This document shows positions 34,301 to 41,985 of a stretch of DNA of 64,000 nucleotides, piece after piece. The notes under the pieces were generated by a model that saw only the letters and a program-made list of their open reading frames with translations, made no database searches and had not been told where the DNA came from. Origin of the DNA: Lytechinus pictus (Eukaryota > Echinodermata > Echinoidea > Temnopleuroida > Toxopneustidae). A program made the translations under genes and the position numbers. The DNA is taken from contig NC_087253.1 in assembly GCF_037042905.1 (NCBI RefSeq), forward strand, positions 15,359,501 to 15,423,500, given 5' to 3'. Every line of letters starts with the position of its first letter. Positions within the stretch are counted from its first letter, which is position 1.

Positions 34301-34662
34301 CTTTCATGATAGGCAATTTATGATGGTCTTTGAATATGAGGTGGAAGCCTAGTTTCTGAGCTGAATGAACTTAAAGTTTCTTGGAATCTATTTTCATTTT
34401 TCATTATGTTATGTCACAGTACTGCTATGTCAAACAGCTTCTGTAGTTATTTTTGTAATCCTGTATAAGCGTGTTTGAATTCATAAAACAAATAAATGCT
34501 AATTAACTTATATATTCTCTCTCCTTGAATTCCATCATAGGCCATATGATGATCTTTGAAGATGTTGTGGAAGCCTACACCAGCTTCACCAAAGAGCTCA
34601 TGGTTGCTTCAATCATGCCTTCCTACAAACTCGGCTTAAAGAATCGGAATCATGAAGAATAG
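25199..34662 (+). CDS. FBXO47: F-box only protein 47 orthologue, 9 coding exons
   Basis: Exons 25199-25385, 26225-26389, 27516-27592, 29104-29251, 30298-30498, 30948-31103, 32909-33051, 33752-33911 and 34541-34662 join in frame to 452 aa, the length I recall for the vertebrate protein. An F-box spans residues about 45-82 (LPEEVMYIIFSKLP, then HLTLVSKSM). Family blocks include LYPTKERLRLMETL, GWEEKECHRAYF, LKPYPMVHQARVLLLLYGPL and ENTARLLVMCGESICVPVLA. F-box proteins link SKP1-CUL1 ubiquitin ligases to targets. In vertebrates FBXO47 acts in meiosis and protects telomere/synapsis factors; germline use here is inferred from orthology. All introns are GT-AG. Three exons have partial copies of their edges in the introns. 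Confidence 0.93.
25386..26224. other. FBXO47 intron 1
   Basis: A C-run near 25408-25416 and otherwise unassigned AT-rich DNA. Confidence 0.6.
26225..26389 (+). CDS. FBXO47: FBXO47 exon 2
   Basis: Acceptor GTTCAAAAG. It completes the F-box (MDLSHLTLVSKSMRDIVMAY) and ends RIDLCYCFKDLG at TTG G|GTAAGT. Confidence 0.9.
26558..26832. mobile_element. MITE family with GATTGATCCGATCAAT ends, copy in FBXO47 intron 2
   Basis: ATTGATCCGAACAACCTCAA, then TATGGAAATCCATCAATGTC on the left mirror TGACATTGCTGGCTTTCCAT and GATTGGATCAATCGCAACTC on the right. Closest to the copy at 55857-56118. Confidence 0.8.
26833..27515. other. FBXO47 intron 2, remainder
   Basis: Unassigned AT-rich DNA; the three short frames here show no family features. 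Confidence 0.5.
27516..27592 (+). CDS. FBXO47: FBXO47 exon 3
   Basis: A short exon of 77 nt between TTCTGTAG and GAG|GTATCT encoding LLVKRSTCLYPTKERLRLME. It matches the conserved LLFKRCTLLLPTKERL block of vertebrate FBXO47. Confidence 0.92.
27593..28249. other. FBXO47 intron 3, first part
   Basis: One G-run (27774-27784) inside unassigned sequence; the GAGGGG tract is not visibly paired with a C-run. Confidence 0.5.
28250..28392. mobile_element. MITE with TTTCATAAAGCTGTTCGTAA ends, short copy
   Basis: Only about 143 bp: GTTTCATAAAGCTGTTCGTA on the left and TTACGAACAGCTTTATGAAA on the right, with a reduced centre. Confidence 0.9.
28790..29098 (-). mobile_element. Probable SINE fragment, interrupted by a C-run
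   Basis: CTCCACCCAGGTGCTAAATA, GTACCCGCTAGGATGCAAAA and a TAAAGTGCTATGTAAAT / TTATTATTAT tail are SINE-like. Related segments occur at 59640-59700 and 60132-60200. The orientation is uncertain. Confidence 0.4.
29104..29251 (+). CDS. FBXO47: FBXO47 exon 4
   Basis: The acceptor CTGATCAG was chosen because it alone keeps phase 0. The exon reads LTSSVKIESSRVNYCFGQFL, then FVRGWEEKECHRAYF, and ends ATA G|GTAAGT. A nearby CCAGCAG acceptor would break the frame. Confidence 0.87.
29702..30072. mobile_element. MITE with AAGGCCACCGCACACCTTAC ends
   Basis: The left end AAGGCCACCGCACACCTTAC is inverted at the right end (CGTAAGGTGTGGGTCGCCTT). Its right end abuts the acceptor of the exon 5 copy. Confidence 0.85.
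30073..30141 (+). pseudogene. Broken copy of FBXO47 exon 5 acceptor side
   Basis: TATACAGCAAGTGTTCTGAC, GGGCAAGCCAGTTGCC and GAGACTGGA align to the true acceptor and first ~60 bases of exon 5, with substitutions. A (CAT)n tract at about 30158-30195 lies between copy and exon. Confidence 0.8.
30298..30498 (+). CDS. FBXO47: FBXO47 exon 5
   Basis: Acceptor ATTATACAG. Contains LKPYPMVHQARVLLLLYGPL. Ends SRSRG at AGA G|GTAAGC. A broken copy of its acceptor side lies 220 bp upstream. Confidence 0.93.
30948..31103 (+). CDS. FBXO47: FBXO47 exon 6
   Basis: Acceptor CATATAG. Reads DQIDWTFMTNDDPIS and later FRDLAVAIKALHKHRDW, ending VISVLEELTG at ACA G|GTAAAA. Its last ~45 bp and donor head a long tandem array. 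Confidence 0.93.
31104..32820 (+). repeat. Tandem array seeded by FBXO47 exon 6 end and donor
   Basis: The unit is about 150 bp: TTGGAACACAGACAGTGTTA, GTGTGCTAGAAGAACTCACA, G|GTAAAA, ATATTGTGTTCACACTGATC, GGTACTAGGTTTACATCTAA and GATATTTATAATCA. The true exon end is at 31058-31103. Copies of the exon-derived part start at about 31211, 31361, 31991 and 32142. From 32280 to 32820 only the TTTACATCTAATTGAGAT part recurs (five or six times). Donor bases are kept in the first copy (GTAAAA) and the fourth (GTGAAG) and lost in the second (ATAAAA). Confidence 0.92.
31505..31972. mobile_element. MITE inserted inside the exon 6 tandem array
   Basis: The ends AATTCTCGCTACCCCAAATA and TATTTGGGGTAGCGAGAATT are exact inverses. 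It splits the third array unit between ACATCTA and GAGATATTTATAATC. Confidence 0.9.
32909..33051 (+). CDS. FBXO47: FBXO47 exon 7
   Basis: Acceptor TTTTCCAG. ENTARLLVMCGESICVPVLA and SKAINGKT match the vertebrate block ENNARLLMLSGNNICFSFMA. Ends CTG|GTAATT. Confidence 0.93.
33425..33710 (+). mobile_element. tRNA-derived SINE (FBXO47 intron 7)
   Basis: The head has TTGTGGCTCAGTGGATTAAT (A box) and TTTGGGCTCAAATCCCAGCC (B-box-like). The body GCTGCACTCAACCCAGGTGA is shared with the SINE at 58063-58330. The tail reads GTGCTATGTAAGCAATTAAA. Confidence 0.8.
33752..33911 (+). CDS. FBXO47: FBXO47 exon 8
   Basis: Acceptor TTTGGTAG. Encodes NMSWLIHILQEICKIVPNEH and a segment ending IPDNNQPG at CCA G|GTAAGA. 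Confidence 0.9.
34030..34164. mobile_element. Small MITE around a (TA)n core
   Basis: AGTTCCTTTTGCAACAGCCA and TGGCTGTTGCAAAAGGAACT flank GTGAAATATATAT-type sequence. Confidence 0.88.
34281..34352 (+). pseudogene. Broken copy of FBXO47 exon 9 acceptor side
   Basis: CATATATTATCTCTCATTGA, CTTTCATGATAG, TATGATGGTCTTTGAATATG and AGGTGGAAGCCTA align to the acceptor and first ~50 bases of exon 9, about 230 bp upstream of it. In the exon 9 frame the copy meets an early TGA. Confidence 0.82.
34541..34662 (+). CDS. FBXO47: FBXO47 exon 9 (terminal)
   Basis: Acceptor TCCATCATAG. Reads HMMIFEDVVEAYTSFTKELM and ends NRNHEE with TAG at 34660-34662. A decayed copy of its acceptor side lies at 34281-34352. 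Confidence 0.9.
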
Positions 34663-34688
34663 CTCCACACCTTCTTCCTCATACAAAG

Positions 34689-34845
34689 AAAACTATGTGG
34701 GGCCTGTAACACAAAGGTTTGCAATTAATCGCTAATTGAATCTATCAAGGTGATTGTTGCATGCTTTGCTCTAGTAGACTGACTAGGAACCAATCAGAAT
34801 TGTTCTTTCTTACTAACGATCAATCACAAACATTTGTGTTACGGT
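34689..34845. mobile_element. MITE with GTAACACAAAGGTTTGCAAT ends
   Basis: GGGGCCTGTAACACAAAGGT on the left mirrors TTTGTGTTACGGTGCCC on the right, with ATTAATCGCTAATTGA / CGATCAATCAC inward. It starts 27 bp after the FBXO47 stop, so it may lie in the 3' UTR. Confidence 0.85.
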
Positions 34846-36297
34846 GCCCATCAGGTCTGCCACATAACAAAAAGTTGGGCTATTGATCGTGGGGCTGATT
34901 TTTGTGATCGATCATATACAATAATCAATCTGATCAATTGTGAAAATCTTCCCCACTATCAATCGCAAAGTATATATATATGGTGCCACAGAGAACTGCC
35001 TGCATGGGCATCATTGTTCTTGGCCCTGGTTGAACAAAATTTTGTAAATGAACATGGACCGTTTGGGACTGAATTTGAAAGTCCATGTACAGTCATCGTC
35101 CCCACCTTGTAGGACCAGTGCCCCAGAATTGGGTCTTCAGCATCTTTTTTTATATTGAAATGATATTCCATGCTTGGGACCAAAGTATTGATATACATAG
35201 CAGTTATTCAACATCATTATGGGCATGCATGTGATAGTCAACAAGAAAGTTAACACAAAATATTCTTTAAAAAAAGAATTATTACAAAAGAAAATGAGGA
35301 GACCTAAAATCTTATAGAATTGTTGTTCATGATTGCCCTATTGTATGATATGAAAGCAATATTATAGTCCTTGCTATAGTCTACCAAAAAAATTTCCATG
35401 TGAAAAATTCTATTACTATTCTTGAAAGTGTTTTCATGTATAATATCGAAGTCAGAATCTAGGTTGTTTATATTTGATCTAAAAAAACTATTTTTTTTAT
35501 TCATGTAAAAGCATGTATAGATGTTTATATTGCACTTAAATTGGGTATATTTATTTATTCATTTATTTATTATCATTGCTATAGTCTACAAAATAATTTG
35601 TCCATGTAAAAAAAGGAAAAAAAAATCTATTTAATAATTTATTATACAGTATTTAAAAGTATTTTCATTTATTGTATCAATGTCAGAATTTAGGTTGTTT
35701 GTATTTGATCTATGAAAAACATTTTTTAATGATGTAAAAGCATGTTAAAATTATATACAGATGTTTACTTTAACTGTGTATATTTTGTATTTATTTATTT
35801 ATTATGAGGAAGAATGGAAACATATACCTCTTATGAAATGCCAAATGACTCTAAAAGAGAGTGCATATAAGATACAAATATTTTTATTATGTTAATATCC
35901 ATTGATATTATATGTAGACAACACATGTATTTCATTGACTCAGGTGGGGCATACTGTATATATTTATTTTTAATGATTTATTGTTCCTGATTTGCCTGAG
36001 AAAAATCTTGATAATCCTTTCTGTATTCTATTAATTTGATATATTAAATTGAGTATCCACTCAATTCACCTAATGTATTTCAATAGTTTGTGTGTGTCTA
36101 TTCATCGTCCTTGAAAATTTGATTATATTTGCTGAACCAAATATTTCTTGTGAAAAGAACTTGAACGAGGTATACCACTGATAGTAGAGCTTACAAATTG
36201 ATGGAGATGTTCGGATGGTAACATAAAAGATTGCGGCTAAACGTCTGAAAAAATTACAGAAAGTTTGATTAACACAAATCCATTAAGTTCAGGCCTT
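34846..36297. other. FBXO47 downstream region
   Basis: A diverged direct repeat of about 240 bp: the words ATAGTCTACAAAATAA, AAAGTGTTTTCATGTATAAT and AGGTTGTTTATATTTGATCT at 35360-35560 recur at 35580-35780. No genes. Several AATAAA words are candidates for polyadenylation. Confidence 0.55.
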
Positions 36298-36545
36298 CAG
36301 GGCCCTGTCTTAGAGAGAATTGCGATTGATCCGATCAACCACAACTATGGCAAGCAACAATGTCAACGTCTAAAATGCATGTTTGTTCAAAATATTTTCT
36401 AAATATGATGTTCACCATTGTCTTGATAATTTAGTGTGCTTGATCTTTATTTACATAGGACATTGTACAAATTTCCTGTTGCAAAATATTATGACACTGA
36501 AGGATTTCCATATAGTTGATGAGATCGACTCAGTAAAAAAGGTGC
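36298..36545. mobile_element. MITE family with GATTGATCCGATCAAT ends, degraded copy
   Basis: GGGCCCTGTCTTAGAGAGAA, TTGCGATTGATCCGATCAAC and AAAATGCATGTTTGTTCAAA match the 3178-3443 copy. The right end is decayed. Confidence 0.75.
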
Positions 36546-36904
36546 CCAGGTTTTTTAATAATCCCTTTAAACGTTTTGAAAGTTATGTTTCTGCAAGAAT
36601 CATACGTAGCAGACATTACCAATGTTGATGACGAAGAAGAATATGAGGAGAAGAAGAAGTACAGATGGGGGGGGGGGGGGGATTGGGGACATTTCCCCCT
36701 CCCCCATAAAAATAAAAATTCATGACCATATAAGAAAAAATAATTAATAAAGAAAGAAAAGGAAAGAAAGAAGGGTGAATTATGATATCATTTTCTAAAT
36801 GTTATGTTGAAATCTAACACAAAATTGTATTTTTGTAATGAAAATGCAAAATTTTTGCTCAGTCGCTTCGCTTTCTAGCTCGTAACATACTTTTAATGGC
36901 TGTA

Positions 36905-38395
36905 TATGGCCACCTACCCAGGACCAAAATCCAATTGAAACCAGTTGCCGGATTTCCAACTGGTTTCAATTGGTTTTAACTGGAATTTAACAATTTCCAG
37001 TTGAAACCAATTGAAACCAGTTGGGCAACTGGAAATCCTAACTGGAACCAGTTGGGTAACTGGAAATGACTTCCAATTGGAAATGATTTCTAACTGGAAC
37101 CAGTTGAGTAACTGGAACCAGTTGAGTAACTGGAAATCCCAACTGGAACCAGTTGGGCAACTGGAAATCCCAACTGGAACCAGTTGGGCAACTGTAAATC
37201 CTAACTGGAACCAGTTGGGTAACTGGAAATGACTTCCAACTGGAAATGATTTCTAACTGGAACCAGTTGGGTAACTGGAAATCCTAACTTGAACCATGCA
37301 GTTGTGTAACTGGAAATCCTAACTGGTACCGATTGGGTAACTGGAGATGACTTCTAACTGGAAAGATGGGTAACTGGAAATGAATTCTAATTGGAACCAG
37401 TTGGGTAACTGGAAATAAAACTGGAACCAGTTGGGTAACTGGAAATGATTTCCAATTGGTTTCCAATTGGAAATTTTCCAGTTACCCAACTGGATCCAAT
37501 TGAAACCAGTTAATTTGCATATTATCTGCCAGTGTGCACAGATTACCGGTAAGGTTTTATGAGATTCATCATCATTAACAATGTATCTATTTAATTCTTT
37601 TCAATTTCAAGTACCACACTTTTTAAAGATAAGTATTTAGAATACTTAGCAGTGAAAACCATGTTCATAAATGTTATAGATTATAATTAAAACAGATTAA
37701 AGGATAATTAGTACACCACTAACTGTTACTTTATACCTTTATACCGCATCTACTGGAAAAATACAGTTGTGTCTGCAGTCAAGTTTCCAGGTCTATCTTG
37801 TACTGTACATTGTCTTCCTAGCTTGGATAAGTTGTTATCTGTGCTATTTGTGCTTTGCTGTCAATTGGTGTCAATTTACCAAATTACCAAATTACATCAA
37901 ATAAAAATACATATATTTGAAGATCTTCCATATAAATATATATATATGAAAGTCTGTATTTTATCAATGCCCTTTACATTGGTATTAATAGACATATAAC
38001 ACTGCTTCTATGTTGGCATGAGCAATAGTTAGTGCAAATGCTAATTAATTTGTAACTAATTAAGTTCATTCCTACTGGAAGTTCCAATTGGTTTCAACTG
38101 GTGCAGTTGAAACCAGTTGCCTCCAAAATTGGATTCAATTGGTTTTAATAGGGAAATTGGAACAACTGGAACCAATTGACACCAATTGCCAACTGGTTCC
38201 AGTTGCCCAATTGGTTTTAACTGGAACCAATTGGCAACTGGTTTTCAATTGGAACCAATTGGTTTTAACTGGAACCAATTGGCAACTGGTTTTCAATTGG
38301 AACCAGTTGTTCCAATTTCCCTATTGAAACCAGTTGGCCAACTGGTTGCAATTGGTTTTGCCCTAATTGGTTTTAACTGGATTTTGGTCCTGGGA
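36905..38395. mobile_element. Foldback element with CCAGTTGG/CCAATTGG repeat arms
   Basis: CAGGACCAAAATCCAATTG at 36921 is inverted at 38374-38392 (GGATTTTGGTCCTG). The left arm (36930-37510) is a minisatellite of AACTGGAACCAGTTGGGTAA and GGAAATCC words with period near 30 bp. The right arm (38080-38390) uses GGAACCAATTGGCAACTGG. The centre of about 570 bp is single copy. Confidence 0.88.
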
Positions 38396-38539
38396 AATAG
38401 CCCCCTCAAAACTTTTGGCTCGATGCGACTGGGAAGAATATTGGCAAAATAGCTAAACTTACTCTCTTCTAGTGTCAATTTCCAAGACAGAACATAAAAG
38501 ACTTTTCCAAAATCAAAATGAATTCATCAAACTTTTCAC

Positions 38540-41500
38540 AGCCCCGCCCGCGAATTTTTAAACCGTAGGATGGCCACTGAAGAAAAATGAATTAGTCATG
38601 AGTAGTTCGCTTCTTGCGATCAATTAGTCTTTGATTCAAGGGTGTAGGAGACCCTTATAAAATTCTCTTCTTAAAAAAATTAAAGCAATTGCTTATTATT
38701 CTAAATCACCCCTGTTGATTATAAAGATTAGTTATTTGTTTTGTTTTTAAAGTAAATTAGTGTTTGTTGACGGAGGAATACTCGTATCTAGAAGCTTCAG
38801 GTTAGAAATATGTCTCTATTTATAGACTAAATGTACAACGTGACGACAATGGTGTTGCTCAAATCTCTCCGGTCGCTCTCTCTCTCCCCCCCTCATTCCC
38901 ATTTACCCATGTGTGGTGAAATGAGGTTGACATGACAATGCTTGGCTTATTTTTTCTTATTCGTCGGGATAAATGCTTGGGTTTTTTTTGTTTACACTGT
39001 CAGTTTTTATTAGTCTTTATTACAGTATTTATCATAATGACAAATAATTTTTTAGCAAAAGTTTTTGAGCGTTCTGGTGAATAAAAAATGATCCCAAGTA
39101 TGTCTAGACCGGGAGTCTAGAATGAAAACAAAATTTGAATGAATGCAACTTTATTAGTGTTTTTTTTAGACAAAAGTTATATTTTAAAGATTTATTGAGT
39201 GTGTATATGTTGTATAGACTCACCACAGACAGGGTGGTTGTGCTTTGCAAGTTTTCTCTCCACTCTCTCTCTTTCAGTGAGTCTCTCTCATCTTTTCATG
39301 CTTTGTTCATATAATTTCGTTTTCATCTGCATTTTATTCCTTTACTGAAAACGTACATTTTGAGGGGAAAAGTTTATTTTCTTAAATTGTTCTGTGTCCA
39401 GATAATTTCCATTCTCTAATGTAGGACACTGCCTAAACGGAATGACATTCAAATTGTTTTAATTGTGTGTAATTCTTCTTGGGTAATATAATTAGCACAA
39501 TACGTGCATTGTTGTTTATCTTCAGATCTAACTGCAATTTAATCAAATGAATATTGATATTATGTTTATGATTTTGAAATTAACACTATCCATTCATGTA
39601 TTTATCATCTGCCATGCATCACTGACCACATGTATAACATCACTTATCCACCCCTCCTCCCCCTCTCCCCCCTCTCTTCGAGTCTCTGTGTCTCTTATTC
39701 CTCTCTCAAAGTACATGTTTACTTCTTCAAAATTTCTTTCACATTAACCATAATTACATGTTATATTACGGTTTAAATATTGATATCCTGTTTATGTATC
39801 TATCATCTGTCATGTATCACTGAACACAATCATGTATGACATCACACCCGACCCTTCGCTCCATCGCCCTTCACCCCCCCCCCTCTATCTCTTACTCCAT
39901 CAGACTTTCTTTCACATTGATCATAATTATATATAACATTACAGTTAATATTGCGGTTTATTAAATTGTAACTTTATACTGTATACATCCCTTCACACAA
40001 CTGACAAAATGGAACATAATAATAGAAAGCATTATGTTTACTGGCCGATCATGAAAGCATACGTGTCTTTATTTCTGTTCTCTCTCCTCTACAAAAAATG
40101 ATTTATATGAATACAGGAAATCAGGGATATGTTCAGCAGCTGTTAACATTTATCCATCACTGTTAAAGGGCAAGTCCACCCCTCAAAAAAAAAAATTATT
40201 TGATTAAAAAGAGACAAATCAAAGAAGAATAACACTAAAAAAATCATCAAAATTTGACTTAAATGTGATATTTATGACATGCTAAAGTTCAGCTTAATTT
40301 AACAAAACAGTTATAAGCACATCCTAGTCGGTATACAAATGAGGGACCAATTACATCCCCCACTCACTGTTTTTTTTCTTCATTTTATTGCATTTATTTA
40401 GCTTTGTGAACACATCGATACTAGGTTATAGGGTTGGTCGAAAACATGATTGTACTGTATACCAACTGCTATTGCTGTGGTTGTGAAAAGAAATTGATTA
40501 ACTTAACTGGTATAAAATACAAAGAACGGTATATCAATTTAAAACAATTTCTTCATCAACCAGATTAATGTGATGCAATTAAATGAAACATACATAATGA
40601 CATAAACTTTCTCTGTCCCACAAAGTTGAAATTATAAAAAGATAGTGCAGTTATAGTTTCAAGCAATATAGGAGAGGACCTTAAGCCGTCGGTCCCCGGG
40701 TTGCTTGCTCACAGGCATTCGTGCTTTCTTAGCAGTCAGATAAAAAAAAAACCTCGATATAACATAACATAACATAACATATAAATACGCTTTGAAACGG
40801 CGCCAGTGACATCATAACTACATGTAGGTCTTAAGTATCATTCTAAAATAGTATTATCAATTAAAACAGCAAACACATACATTTTCTTCTAACAGGATTA
40901 CCACTATATAGGCATACCGCTACTTTAATTCTAATCTTTGTTAAATGTATTTAATTCTTGTCAAATATTTTGTCTGGTTTTTTTTTTAGTAGTATCATAT
41001 CACTGATATGAATTACAATTTCAAGATTGAAAGAACCTCTTTGTCAGAAAGACAAACCCAAATAAGTGAATTACACTGCGGAGATTCAAACAATATAAGA
41101 AAGGCATCCAATTCAAATTATTGTTGATTGACTTTTAAAATGTTATATAAATGTTCTGTAGAGCGATCTACTGTATGCACCCCTGAGCCTTGTGTACAGC
41201 TGGGATCTAGATCTAACTTTACATACGGCAGCCCCCACCAATTCTAGCTTCCAACATTAACCCATTGTATGTACCATGTGGGGTTCGATTTATATTAACC
41301 CATCCCCTTTATAAAACGTCATGATATCATATAAGTTAGTAGTCAACTGGTTAAACCTTGAACAATAAAAACTTCAATGGCATCAAAACTTCCCACAAAT
41401 CAGGCGCGAGTTCAGCTGTGTAACATCGATTTATCCATATAGTCTTTGCTTGCTAGTCCTTAAAAATATTAATTCATATTTTGTGCGGCGAGATATTTCG

Positions 41501-41750
41501 TAGTAGATCCAGATTTAATCTTGGATAAATAAATACAATATTCTTTTTTTATCAAGATGAGGAAAGAATATAATTCAAGACGAAATAACTGTCATAACAT
41601 AAGCAGCATTAAAACGCTCACAAAAAACACGGCCTCTATTACAGACTAGTGTGTTGAGCGAGGCGGATTGCGAAGCGAATCGCTCATGAATAATTCATGA
41701 TTCTTCAGTGGCCATCCTACGGTTTAAAAATTCGCGCCCCGCCCTGGTCA
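38540..41750. mobile_element. 3.2-kb non-autonomous element with long terminal inverted repeats
   Basis: GCGAATTTTTAAACCGTAGG, ATGGCCACTGAAGAA at the left is repeated inverted at the right (TTCTTCAGTGGCCATCCTAC, GGTTTAAAAATTCGCG), with further matches inward (TGAATTAGTCATGAG / CTCATGAATAATTCA). The interior is AT-rich with a direct repeat of about 230 bp (39545-39960, TGATATTATGTTTATG, CATCTGCCATGCATCAC, CT-rich end). A fragment with an AAGTCCACCCCTC end lies at 40166-40430. No transposase frame was found. Confidence 0.85.
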
Positions 41751-41919
41751 GATCGAGCTCCACCCCCTCCCCAGGCCCATATGAAAAGCTGAGCGCGCAT
41801 CGCGATATCGATAGCGATATTTGTCCAGCTTGGAAATCACTTCCGCACCTTGCGAAGCCCTTTTCCTTTGCTGATGTTGTGTTGATTTCCGTCGAGTTAT
41901 TTTCATAATTAGTTCAATA
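41751..41919 (+). promoter_or_regulatory. Probable myotrophin promoter / 5' UTR
   Basis: About 170 bp between the end of the 3.2-kb element and the ATG. It is locally GC-richer, with CACCCCCTCCCC and the palindrome ATCGCGATATCGATAGCGAT. Assignment rests on position; no TATA box is evident. Confidence 0.4.
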
Positions 41920-41985
41920 ATGGCAGGTTCCGACGCTGTGTGGGCAGCCCAAAATGGAGAAGTTAGCAAATTGAGGGAATTGCAG
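41920..41985 (+). CDS. MTPN: MTPN exon 1
   Basis: MAGSDAVWAAQNGEVSKLRE then LQ|GTAAGC. The A-A-T-A-ATG context follows TTCATAATTAG; it is the first ATG and matches the family N-terminus. Confidence 0.92.

Noticed and set aside
37011-38452. NWNQL- and LEPVGQL-type frames
   Set aside because: Translation of the CCAGTTGG foldback arms.
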